A stretch of 64,000 nt of DNA from Muricoccus nepalensis. Lineage in GTDB: Bacteria; Pseudomonadota; Alphaproteobacteria; Acetobacterales; Acetobacteraceae. Shown here in pieces: positions 39,501-47,355 of this stretch. The DNA is taken from assembly GCF_006438825.1 (NCBI RefSeq), contig NZ_RCZP01000003.1, positions 124,001 to 188,000 on the forward strand, read 5' to 3'. The position numbers and the translations under genes were made by a program. The stretch's first letter is position 1. The number at the start of each line of letters is the position of its first letter. The notes below the pieces were generated by a model. It did no database searches and had not been told where the DNA came from. It saw only the letters and a program-made list of their open reading frames with translations.

Positions 39501-40455
39501 CGGTTGTCCCCTTCGCTTCGGCGAGGACGGAGGCGAGCGCTCGCGCGGCCAGCGGGATCTTGAACGCGTTCTGCTCGGTGGGCGTGGCACCGGCGAAGGC
39601 GATGGAGACCACCGTCTCCGCCCCTTCGGCAAGGGCGTTCTCCGCCTTCTCCACTCGCCACGGCTTCGGCGCGACACCGCCAAAGGCGATGCGGCCCGTG
39701 CCGTCCTCCTGGATCACCGCGGCGACGGAAACGAGCGCGAACGCATAGGAGGCGCGGTCGCGAACCTTGCGGTAGATCTGCGTGCCGCCGATCGGCGGCG
39801 GCAGGAGCACGGCGGTGATCAGCTCATCGGGCGCCAACGCGGTCTCGATCTCCGGGGTGTCACCGGGAAGGCGGTGGAAATCGGCCACCGGGAGCGTCCG
39901 CGTCCGGCCGGCCGCGTCGACCGTCTCGACGGATGCGTCCAGCAGGCGCAGCGCGACAACGAGATCGCCGGGGTAGGTCGCGATGCAGGATGCACTGGTT
40001 CCGATCACCGCCAGCCCGCGCGAGACACCGCTCAGCGCCGAGCAGCCCGACCCGGGCAGGCGCTTATTGCAGGCTTGGTCAGTATCGTAGAAGTACGGGC
40101 AGCGGTTACGTTGCAGGAGGTTGCCAGCGGTGCTCGCCTTGTTGCGCAACTGTCCCGTCGCGCCCGACACGATTGCCCGGCTGATCACGCCGTAACCCCG
40201 CTTGATCCTACCGTGCGCGGCAAGGTCGGTGTTGGTCACCAGCGCTCCGATGCGCAGACCGCCGTCGGCGGTCTCCTCAATGCGGGAGAGATCGAGGTCG
40301 CGTATGTCGACGAGGTGGGACGGAACCTCGATCTCCAGCTTCATCAAGTCGAGCAGATTGGTCCCGCCCGCGATAAGCTTGGCGCTGGGCACCTGCGCCA
40401 GCGCCGCCGTGGCCTCCGCCATCGTGCCGGCGCGCTGGTAGGTGAAGGCCTTCAT
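39490..40455 (-). CDS. paoB: PaoB-like FAD/[4Fe-4S] subunit of aldehyde oxidoreductase
   Basis: A 321-residue FAD-binding subunit. FAD motifs [14 protein letters not shown] and TAGNLLQR are present, and so is the extra cysteine-rich insertion CPYF...[12 protein letters not shown] that binds a [4Fe-4S] cluster in E. coli PaoB/YagS, distinguishing this family from ordinary XDH medium subunits. Start ATG overlaps the stop of paoA by 4 bases (ATGA), so translation is coupled. Confidence 0.94.
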   Translation of the reverse strand: MKAFTYQRAGTMAEATAALAQVPSAKLIAGGTNLLDLMKLEIEVPSHLVDIRDLDLSRIEETADGGLRIGALVTNTDLAAHGRIKRGYGVISRAIVSGATGQLRNKASTAGNLLQRNRCPYFYDTDQACNKRLPGSGCSALSGVSRGLAVIGTSASCIATYPGDLVVALRLLDASVETVDAAGRTRTLPVADFHRLPGDTPEIETALAPDELITAVLLPPPIGGTQIYRKVRDRASYAFALVSVAAVIQEDGTGRIAFGGVAPKPWRVEKAENALAEGAETVVSIAFAGATPTEQNAFKIPLAARALASVLAEAKGTTDAV

Positions 40456-41021
40456 CGCGCTTCTCCGACGAACTGGGTGATGGCGTCCTGGATGTTGGAG
40501 TAGGCGCCGCAACGACAGATATTGCCGCTCATTCGCTCGCGCATCTCGGCCGGTGTCGGGCTTACGGAGGTTTCGAGCTCCGCCGTCACATGGCTGGGCA
40601 CCCCACGGCGCAGCTCATCCAGGGCTCCCAGCGCCGAGCAGATCTGGCCAGGCGTGCAGTAGCCGCATTGAAAGCCGTCGTGCTCCAGGAAGCATTGCTG
40701 AAGAGGATGCAGATCGGCCGCGGTCCCAATGCCCTCGATTGTCGTCACCTCGTCGCCGACGTGCATGACGGCGAGGCTCAGGCAGGAGTTGATCCGGGTT
40801 CCATTCACAAGCACGGTGCAAGCACCGCACTGGCCCTGGTCGCAGCCCTTCTTCGTGCCCGTCAGGTCCAGGTGCTCCCGGAGGAAGTCCAGCAGCGTCG
40901 TCCGAAGATCGCCATCGAAGGCTCGTCCCTCCCCGTTCACCATGATCGCTCCCGCCTGTGCTCCGCTCTGGCATCGCGGCGAGGACGTCGGTTGGCCCGG
41001 CTTGACGGTCCGATCCTGCAC
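40452..41021 (-). CDS. paoA: PaoA-like [2Fe-2S] subunit of aldehyde oxidoreductase
   Basis: A 189-residue iron-sulfur subunit. The plant-type [2Fe-2S] site is in [16 protein letters not shown] and the second cluster in CGYCTPGQ and GNICRCGAY. It starts at GTG with GAGGAGGA upstream. Unlike E. coli PaoA (229 residues, Tat-exported), there is no twin-arginine leader, so the complex should be cytoplasmic. No paoD maturation chaperone gene is adjacent. First gene of the operon and downstream of operator copy 3. Confidence 0.94.
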   Translation of the reverse strand: MQDRTVKPGQPTSSPRCQSGAQAGAIMVNGEGRAFDGDLRTTLLDFLREHLDLTGTKKGCDQGQCGACTVLVNGTRINSCLSLAVMHVGDEVTTIEGIGTAADLHPLQQCFLEHDGFQCGYCTPGQICSALGALDELRRGVPSHVTAELETSVSPTPAEMRERMSGNICRCGAYSNIQDAITQFVGEAR

Positions 41022-41057
41022 GGGATGTCCTCCTCGACTGTTCTGCGTTTCACCCGA

Positions 41058-41102
41058 ATTGTAGCGTTGCGGGGATCATGGCCGAGGTAAAATGCGGTAA
41101 AT
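41058..41102 (-). promoter_or_regulatory. TTTAC tandem-repeat operator, copy 3, and -10 of the pao operon
   Basis: Gene-sense ATTTACCGCATTTTAC (41087-41102) followed after exactly 23 bases by TACAAT (41058-41063), a 5/6 match to the -10 consensus. The hexamer at the -35 position (CTCGGC) does not resemble TTGACA, so the promoter should need an activator bound at the repeat. Predicted transcription start is about 30 bases before the paoA GTG. Confidence 0.7.
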
Positions 41103-41314
41103 GGTTCCAGGGCTGCTTCTTCGTGTTGGCGAAATCACTGGTCTCAACTCGGGCAAGCGAACGTCACGCGTAGGCACAGTTGCATTTGAGTTATGTTCGT
41201 AGCCACGCGGCAACTCGCCAAGCCTTCCCGAGCAATGGGCCTGCGACCGCATCGGGTTTGACAAGTGCACGACGGGCTTTGAAGGTTGGAGGAACCGGAA
41301 CGGAGGGGGCCAAG

Positions 41315-42229
41315 ATGGAGCGGGTCGGGTTTGTTGGTCTCGGACGGATGGGGCGGCCGATGGCGGCTAACCTACGCCGCAAGCAGTTCGCTCTTTCGGT
41401 CTTCGACACGGTCCCTTCGGCCACAGAAGCACTTGAGGAACTGGGGGCAAGCCGAGCCCGCTCACGAGCCGATCTGGCCCGGACTTCCTCCGTCGTGCTG
41501 ACGATGTTGCCGGGTCCTCGGGAAGTGCGCGAGGTCGTGCTCGGTCCAGACGGCCTGCTGACGCATCTCCATCCGGGATCGCTGGTTATCGATAGCTCCA
41601 CGGTCGACCCCGCGACAAGCGACGCGCTGGCATCAGCTTGCGCGGAACGAGGCGTTGGTTTCGTGGACGCGCCAGTCGGGCGTCTGGCAAGCCATGCGGA
41701 GCGCGGCGAGAGTCTCTTCATGGTGGGGGCAAGCGACGCTGATTTCGCCCGGGCTCACCCGCTCCTCGCGGCGATGGGAAGCACCATCCATCACTGTGGA
41801 CCGCCAGGCAGCGGCACCCGCATGAAGCTGGTGAACAATCATCTCGCCGTCCTGCTTTGCACGATCAATGCCGAGGCCCTCGCCTTGTCGACGCGCTTCG
41901 GGCTCGATCTGGAACGAACGCTTGAGGTGCTGCACGGGACCACCGCCACGAACGGCCAGCTGAAGGTAAACTGGCCTCAGAAGGTCCTTGCTGGTGACAC
42001 GAGTCGCGGCTTTGCGATCGACCTGGCTCACAAGGATCTCACTCTCATCGTCGACGCCGGCAACGCGGAGCGCGTGCCGCTGCCCATGGCAGCGGCGGGA
42101 CGGGAAACGCTCTCCTCCGCACGGGCGCGCGGCTTTGGGGGAAAGGATTTCTCGGCCTTGCTCGACGCGCAGTGCGACCTCTCCGCCTTGCCGCCGCCCA
42201 GATTGAAGGCTGGCACACCGCCCGGCTGA
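41315..42229 (+). CDS. 3-hydroxyisobutyrate-dehydrogenase-family reductase, YihU-like (sulfolactaldehyde reductase type)
   Basis: A 304-residue NAD(P)-dependent beta-hydroxyacid dehydrogenase. Rossmann motif GFVGLGRMGRPMA at the N-terminus, substrate motif DAPVGR (not DAPVSGG), catalytic lysine in TRMKLVNNHLA and a C-terminal block GTTATNG...KVLAGDTSRGFAIDLAHKDL that closely follows E. coli YihU, the NADH-dependent 3-sulfolactaldehyde reductase. Start ATG follows GGAGGGGG. It precedes sulfopyruvate-decarboxylase genes, supporting a role with small sulfonated aldehydes; succinic semialdehyde is another possible substrate. Confidence 0.88.
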   Translation: MERVGFVGLGRMGRPMAANLRRKQFALSVFDTVPSATEALEELGASRARSRADLARTSSVVLTMLPGPREVREVVLGPDGLLTHLHPGSLVIDSSTVDPATSDALASACAERGVGFVDAPVGRLASHAERGESLFMVGASDADFARAHPLLAAMGSTIHHCGPPGSGTRMKLVNNHLAVLLCTINAEALALSTRFGLDLERTLEVLHGTTATNGQLKVNWPQKVLAGDTSRGFAIDLAHKDLTLIVDAGNAERVPLPMAAAGRETLSSARARGFGGKDFSALLDAQCDLSALPPPRLKAGTPPG

Positions 42230-42337
42230 GGGTGGGATCCGACTTGGCGTCATCGGCTTGCCCACTGCTTGATGGCGGACGCCAAGCAGAGGCGACCCAA
42301 CCACCGCCCAGAAGATAAAGAAGGCCAGGCATTGACG

Positions 42338-42889
42338 ATGACCGCAGCCACTGAATCCGAAAAGCTGGAGAAGGCCCACCTATCCTGGCCAGGCGAGATC
42401 TACAACGTTCTTCGCAACCTGGAAGTGACCATTGCCGCCTATGTCCCCGACGGGGGCCATGCCGAGTTGATCCAGAGGTTGCACGACGATCCTGCGGTCA
42501 CGGCGGTACCGCTGACGACCGAAGAGGAGGGAGTTGCCCTGGTCAGCGGCGCCTGGATGGGCGGAAAGCGGGGCGTGCTGCTGATGCAATCCAGCGGCGT
42601 TGGCAACTGCGTAAACATGCTCTCGCTCGTGAAGATCTGCCGCTTCCCGCTGCTCACCCTCGTGACCATGCGCGGTGAATGGGGTGAGTTTAACCCGTGG
42701 CAGGTTCCCATGGGATCGGCGACGCAAGAGGCGCTTGAAATCATGGACGTCAAGGTCTTCCGGACATCGGTCCCATCCGACGTGGCACCCACGGTGGAGG
42801 CGGCAGGGCAGATGGCGTTCCTCGGTGGAACACCCGCAGCGGTCCTCCTGTCCCAAAGACTGATTGGCGCCAAGGTTTTCGCGAAATGA
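42338..42889 (+). CDS. comD: Sulfopyruvate decarboxylase alpha subunit-like (ComD)
   Basis: A 183-residue protein equal to the N-terminal pyrimidine-binding half of ThDP-dependent 2-oxoacid decarboxylases. The conserved glutamate that activates ThDP is in PLTTEEEGVALVSGAWMGG. Split alpha/beta subunits of this size are typical of sulfopyruvate decarboxylase ComDE; phosphonopyruvate decarboxylase is the close alternative. Start ATG 42338 is chosen because the ~20 residues before it in the frame are not conserved. It overlaps comE by 4 bases. Confidence 0.85.
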   Translation: MTAATESEKLEKAHLSWPGEIYNVLRNLEVTIAAYVPDGGHAELIQRLHDDPAVTAVPLTTEEEGVALVSGAWMGGKRGVLLMQSSGVGNCVNMLSLVKICRFPLLTLVTMRGEWGEFNPWQVPMGSATQEALEIMDVKVFRTSVPSDVAPTVEAAGQMAFLGGTPAAVLLSQRLIGAKVFAK

Positions 42890-43494
42890 CCTACTCGAAC
42901 ACGGCGCGGACTGCTCCGCTCGACCGCCGGGCGGCCGTGCTCGGTATCGTCGAGGGCCGCCGAGACCTTCTTGCGGTCGCAAGCCTTGGCTCACCCACCT
43001 ATGATCTGGCAGCGGCCGGCGACCACGAGCGGAATTTCTACCTTTGGGGAGCAATGGGTGGCGCCGCAACCTTCGGGCTTGGCTTGGCCCTCGCCCAGCC
43101 CGAGGTGCCGGTCCTCGTTCTCCTCGGCGATGGAGAGTGCCTGATGGGCTTGGGCGCCCTGGCGACCATCGCCGTCCAGCGCCCCTCCAACCTGTCGATT
43201 GTTGTCCTCGACAACGGCCTTTACGGCGAGACGGGTGCGCAGCGGAGCCACACGTCGGGTGGCTTGACCAAGCTGGACCAGGTTGCGCGGGCTTGCGGGA
43301 TTTCCGAAACGATGTGCGTGGAAACGGAGGCACAGGTCAGGGAACTGGCGGAGAGGGTCAACCACCGTGGCGCAGGACCGCTGGTGGCCGTCGTCCGGAT
43401 CAATGGTGAGGAGCAGCCCCGCTGCCTTCCCTCCCGTGACGGGGTGGCGTTGAAGACACGGATGCGCCACGCGCTCGGGCTGGAATCGATGTGA
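42886..43494 (+). CDS. comE: Sulfopyruvate decarboxylase beta subunit-like (ComE)
   Basis: A 202-residue protein equal to the C-terminal ThDP-binding half of the enzyme. The cofactor motif GDGECLMGLGALATIA with the later NGLYGETGAQ is the GDG-X(n)-N diphosphate/Mg2+ motif. Start ATG overlaps the comD stop (ATGA). Together with ComD it would convert sulfopyruvate to sulfoacetaldehyde and CO2. The exact acid (sulfopyruvate, phosphonopyruvate or another 3-substituted pyruvate) is inferred from subunit architecture and neighbours. Confidence 0.85.
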   Translation: MTYSNTARTAPLDRRAAVLGIVEGRRDLLAVASLGSPTYDLAAAGDHERNFYLWGAMGGAATFGLGLALAQPEVPVLVLLGDGECLMGLGALATIAVQRPSNLSIVVLDNGLYGETGAQRSHTSGGLTKLDQVARACGISETMCVETEAQVRELAERVNHRGAGPLVAVVRINGEEQPRCLPSRDGVALKTRMRHALGLESM

Positions 43495-43770
43495 GGATGC
43501 GTCCGCCAGGATCCTGACGGGCTGAGTTCGCGCTGGTATCTTAGGCACGCTCCGCTGGTGGATGCGAAATTCCCATCCACCGCGAATGGTTCCTGGCGAA
43601 TACAATCCTTTCGGTTCGGGCAGCGGCCGCTCGCCCGTAGCCCGGGTGCCGACGACGGCGATGCGTGCGCAGACGCGGCAGCGAAGAAGGACTGAACGGC
43701 GATTCGCTTGCGCGGGCAAGGTTTCCGTTTTCTACTCTAATCCAAGAAGAGTTCGAAGAAAGGAAGCGCT

Positions 43771-44859
43771 ATGGACCGCCGCATGCTGCTCGGGAGCTCG
43801 GCCGCTCTTCTACCTTCTGCACTTGCCGCGCCCGCCGTTGCTCAATCGCTCCCAGAAATCCGCTGGCGGCTGACGTCCTCTTTCCCAAAAAGTCTCGACC
43901 TCCTGTCCTCGGCGCCCGAGAGCGCTGCGCGGCGAATCGCGGCGCTAACGGACAACCGCTTCCAGATCCGCATCTTCGCCGCGGGCGAGATCGTGGGTGG
44001 GCTACAGGCGCTCGACGCCGTGCAGACGGGAACGGTGGAGGCTGCGTTCACGGCGCCCTACTACTATGTCGGTAAGGACCCGACCTTTGCCTTCTTCTCC
44101 GTGCTGCCTTTCGGCCTTACGCAGCGACAGATGACCGCCTGGCTCCGGCATGGCGGGGGTCTCGATCTGGCGAATGAGCTTTTCAGGGGATACAACGTCA
44201 TTGGTTTTCCGACCGGCGACACCGGCGCTCAGATGGGCGGTTGGTTCCGCAAGGAAATCCGCACCCCCGACGACTTCAAAGGCCTGAAGTTTCGGGTGGC
44301 TGGCCTGGCGGGCGAGGTTTTCGCGCGCATGGGGGCCGTGCCGATCCAGATCGCGGCCGGTGATATCTATCCATCCCTGGAGCGCGGCACGCTGGATGCG
44401 GTGGAATTCGTGGGCCCGCACGACGACGAGCGGCTCGGCTTCGCACGTGTCGCGCCTTACTACTACTATCCCGGCTTTTTTGAACCGAGCGCACGCCTGT
44501 TCACGATGGTGAACCTTCGTGCGTGGGAGGGCTTGCCGGAGCAGTACAAGCAAGCCTTCCAAGTCGCTTGCCTTGAACAAGAATCAGAATTGACCAGCCG
44601 GTATGACCATTCCAATCCACAGGCGCTCCGCCGCCTCGTGGCGGCAGGAACGCAGCTACGCGCCTATCCACGGCCCGTTCTTGAGGCCGCCTGGCGCTCG
44701 GCCAATGCTGTCTTCGAGGACGTTTCGCAGCGGAACGAAGGATTTCGAAAGGTTCTGGAATCCTATCGTCGGTACCGCGACGACGAGTTTACCTGGTTCC
44801 GAGTAGCCGAGAACTCTTACGACAACTTCGCCTTTACGGCGGCGCAGGTGGTGCGTTGA
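43771..44859 (+). CDS. TRAP transporter substrate-binding protein, TakP-like (DctP family)
   Basis: A 362-residue periplasmic binding protein with a signal peptide (RRMLLGSSAALLPSALAAPA, cleaved near VAQ). The sequence follows the 2-oxoacid-binding TakP type: FQIRIFAAGEIVGGLQALDAVQ, YYYVGKDPTFAF, GAQMGGWFRKEIR, GLKFRVAGLAGEV and YYYYPGF. TakP-type proteins bind pyruvate-like acids as dimers. No DctQ/DctM membrane genes follow, so it is an orphan here. A 276-base gap separates it from comE. Confidence 0.92.
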   Translation: MDRRMLLGSSAALLPSALAAPAVAQSLPEIRWRLTSSFPKSLDLLSSAPESAARRIAALTDNRFQIRIFAAGEIVGGLQALDAVQTGTVEAAFTAPYYYVGKDPTFAFFSVLPFGLTQRQMTAWLRHGGGLDLANELFRGYNVIGFPTGDTGAQMGGWFRKEIRTPDDFKGLKFRVAGLAGEVFARMGAVPIQIAAGDIYPSLERGTLDAVEFVGPHDDERLGFARVAPYYYYPGFFEPSARLFTMVNLRAWEGLPEQYKQAFQVACLEQESELTSRYDHSNPQALRRLVAAGTQLRAYPRPVLEAAWRSANAVFEDVSQRNEGFRKVLESYRRYRDDEFTWFRVAENSYDNFAFTAAQVVR

Positions 44860-45326
44860 GTGGCCTTGGATAGCGGTCGCCCAATGGATCAGTTGCGGAT
44901 AGACGGTCACGAGGAATGAATCTCAGTAGCCGATGAGGTGTTGGCTAAACCGTACAAGACAGGTTCCAGCCGCCAGCATCGTATCCCGAAGCAGCAGCCC
45001 CGGGGTACGAATTGGTCCTTCTACGAGGCAGGTTTGTGCGCCAGCGGCATCTCACCGCACGCTTCGCGGAGTAAGCCATCAAGTCACAGGGCATGACACA
45101 TTCCGCCACACCCTTCATCGCAACGAGCAACGCCGCTTCGTCGTGGCGGGATATGGCGCAGGCGTCAGGAGTTGGCATTATGAACGTGGCGGCTATCCCC
45201 CACCAAGTCTGCATTCCGACCCGCTCCACCTCACCCTTCCAGCGATCCATTAACAAGATGCATGCCTTGGCTGTCGCGCGGGAGGCGGGTAGGTGGTGGT
45301 GACATCGTTGGACTCAAACCCCTGTT
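44860..45326. other. Intergenic region with short non-conserved open frames
   Basis: About 470 bases after the TRAP protein gene. Two overlapping ~100-residue frames exist on opposite strands (near 44933-45256), but neither shows a recognisable domain, ribosome binding site or codon pattern like the neighbours. Possibly decayed coding DNA. Confidence 0.35.
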
Positions 45327-45869
45327 TCAGGCCTGAGGGTCGACCCAACCCTCCGACGCGGCGATAGGCCGCACAAGATCGCCCATACTCCGGCGCCCGC
45401 TCGCGCGCCGGATGACGGAGAGCTGTCCGCGTGCTTCAAGGATCGCGAAGCGAACCTCGCCGAGGTCTTCGAGACCCTGGCGGCGCAGGAGGGCGTGGAG
45501 GTCGGCGCGCGTCAGCCCGCAGGCGGCGAGGTCACGCTCCCGTACTTGAGCATCCACGACGAGGAGCCTGGGGGCCGGGTCCAGAAGGTGGCCGACAGAG
45601 GGCGAGGCGTGCAGGCGGGTGACGCACCAGTGGCCGGCGAGCACGGCCGCCAGCGTCGCAACGCCGGTGAGGTAGCTTGCGTCGTGCGCGTTCGGGATGC
45701 GGCCGACGATCGCGCCCACCGCGACCGCGGCGACGAAGTCGAAGGGCGACAGGTCAGCGAGGGTGCGGCGCGAACTGAAGCGCAGCCCGATGACGGCGCT
45801 GAGGTAGAGCAGCAACGCCTTGAGGGCGATCCAGCCCAACTCGTCCGCGCCGCCCAGCAGATGTTCCAT
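45327..45869 (-). CDS. DUF421 (YetF-type) membrane protein
   Basis: A 180-residue protein with three N-terminal hydrophobic helices (WIALKALLLYLSAVIGL, FDFVAAVAVGAIVGRI, LTGVATLAAVLAGHW) followed by the cytoplasmic YetF-like domain (LLVVDAQVRERDLAACGLT, DLHALLRRQGLEDLGEVRFAILEARGQLSV). This is the standard DUF421 layout. The start at MEHLLGG follows GGAGGGG and fits; upstream frame residues are rejected. Function unknown; relatives are linked to spore and stress envelopes. Confidence 0.9.
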   Translation of the reverse strand: MEHLLGGADELGWIALKALLLYLSAVIGLRFSSRRTLADLSPFDFVAAVAVGAIVGRIPNAHDASYLTGVATLAAVLAGHWCVTRLHASPSVGHLLDPAPRLLVVDAQVRERDLAACGLTRADLHALLRRQGLEDLGEVRFAILEARGQLSVIRRASGRRSMGDLVRPIAASEGWVDPQA

Positions 45870-46080
45870 CGCAACCCCTCCGTTCCACTTGGCGGCGCCC
45901 GGCCGAAGGTGAGCAGCCCCGGCGGGCTGCCCACGCTGTCCTCCTTCTGACAACGTCGCCCACCCCTGGACGGCTCTCCTTACCGGGGTTCTCTCACCTG
46001 AGAGCCCGAGGTCGTGAGCCGTGCCGCGCGCTGGTACACCCTGCTGTCGCTCGATGCCGGACGCGACATCCCTTATCCTG

Positions 46081-46098
46081 CTGAACGCCGGCGTTCAG
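46081..46098. promoter_or_regulatory. Perfect 18-bp palindrome upstream of TctC gene
   Basis: CTGAACGCCGGCGTTCAG is a perfect 18-bp inverted repeat with no spacer, 61 bases upstream of the tctC start. An operator for a dimeric repressor is the likely role; no regulator gene is adjacent. Confidence 0.45.
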
Positions 46099-46159
46099 CC
46101 TTTGGCTCCCCGTCGCTCGAGCCTTCACCGCCATTGGAAGCAGGAAGGACCTTCAACAA

Positions 46160-47146
46160 ATGCAGCGTCGCACCTTCGTCGGACGTGCCCTGGGAGCACC
46201 CCTCCTCGCCGCGGCTGGGTTGCCCCAGGCGGTTTCAGCGCAGCAGTCCTCCCTTCCAGCCACCATCGCGCTCGTGGTGGGCGCCTCCCCCGGCGGCACG
46301 ACGGATACTCTTGCCCGCGATGTCTCGGAGGTGCTGCGCGAGAAGCTCGGGCGCACCATCGCGGTGGAGAACCGCGCGGGCGCCGGTGGGAACGTGGCGG
46401 CCCAGTACGTCGCACGCTCGGCCCCCGATGGGGGAACGCTGCTGGTCGCCTTCACGAGCCACACCCTGAACGCCGCCATCATGCGCCAGGTACCCTACCG
46501 GCCGATCGAGGACTTCACCCCGGTCGCGCTGCTCGCCCAGCTGAGCGCCGCCGTGCTGGTGGTCGGCCCGAGCGTGCGGGAGGGAGACCTGGCTGGCTTT
46601 GTCGCGGCCGCGCGCGCCCAACCGGACCGGTACAGCTTCGCCATCGGCGGCGTCGGCAGCTCGCTGCACATGCAGACCGTGCTGTTCCGTTCGGCGCTCG
46701 GCCTGTCGGGCCCGGAAGTGCCGTTCCGCGGGACGGCGCCGGCGCTCGTGGACGTCGTCGCCGGGCATGTCGACGCGATGTTCGCGCCCCTGGATGTCGC
46801 CGGCCCGCTGCTGAGCGACGGAAAGGTCCGAGCGCTCGCCGTCACCTCGCGAAGCCGACTACCCTCCCGGCCCGACCTTCCGTCCCTGTCGGAGGCGGCC
46901 CCGCAGGTTCAGACGGCGGCGGCCTGGTTCGGCGTGCTCGGGCCCGCGGGCATGCCTCTCCCGGTCGTCGCCACCCTGAACGAGGCCATCCGCGCGGCGC
47001 TTCGCACGCCCCGGATCGTCGAGCGGATCGTGCACGCCGGCGGCGAGGTGCCCGACCTCACCCCGGCGCAGTTCGGCGAGTTCCTCGAGCGCGACCTTGC
47101 GCTCTGGATCGAGACCGCCCGGACGGGGAAGGTGGAGATCCAGTAG
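46160..47146 (+). CDS. TctC-family (Bug) binding protein
   Basis: A 328-residue periplasmic binding protein. The leader (MQRRTFVGRALGAPLLAAAG) is twin-arginine-like. Bug signatures: ALVVGASPGGTTDTLARDV, GRTIAVENRAGAGGN and PFRGTAPALVDVVAGHVD. Stands alone between divergent DUF421 and the convergent metalloprotease; no transport membrane genes. Ligand unknown. Confidence 0.93.
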   Translation: MQRRTFVGRALGAPLLAAAGLPQAVSAQQSSLPATIALVVGASPGGTTDTLARDVSEVLREKLGRTIAVENRAGAGGNVAAQYVARSAPDGGTLLVAFTSHTLNAAIMRQVPYRPIEDFTPVALLAQLSAAVLVVGPSVREGDLAGFVAAARAQPDRYSFAIGGVGSSLHMQTVLFRSALGLSGPEVPFRGTAPALVDVVAGHVDAMFAPLDVAGPLLSDGKVRALAVTSRSRLPSRPDLPSLSEAAPQVQTAAAWFGVLGPAGMPLPVVATLNEAIRAALRTPRIVERIVHAGGEVPDLTPAQFGEFLERDLALWIETARTGKVEIQ

Positions 47147-47280
47147 GGCCGTGCAATGGCCGGCCGTGTGTCGTCAGGTTGCCGAACAGGGCCGCGCCGA
47201 TCGCCGGCCGACGCCTCCCTCAGGGATGACCGGCTCATCGACGCTCCGCCCCCCCTTCCGCGCGGCCCTGCTACGGGAAA

Positions 47281-47303
47281 GGGCTGCCCACGACGGGCAG
47301 CCC
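47281..47303. terminator. Hairpin downstream of TctC gene
   Basis: Perfect 9-bp stem GGGCTGCCC / GGGCAGCCC with a 5-nt loop in the convergent gap; no T-run. Confidence 0.45.
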
Positions 47304-47318
47304 TCCCAACCCGGCAAG

Positions 47319-47347
47319 GCCGGGTTCCCGTCCCGTGGGAACCCGGC
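47319..47347. terminator. Hairpin downstream of metalloprotease gene
   Basis: Perfect 11-bp stem (GCCGGGTTCCC / GGGAACCCGGC) with a 7-nt loop, 8 bases beyond the protease stop codon on the minus strand. With the neighbouring hairpin it forms a tandem structure separating the convergent genes. Confidence 0.5.
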
Positions 47348-47355
47348 CCGCTCGC

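Noticed and set aside
44933-45256. Overlapping ~100-residue frames on both strands after the TRAP gene
   Set aside because: No ribosome binding site, no recognised domain and no agreement on strand; kept only as an intergenic note.
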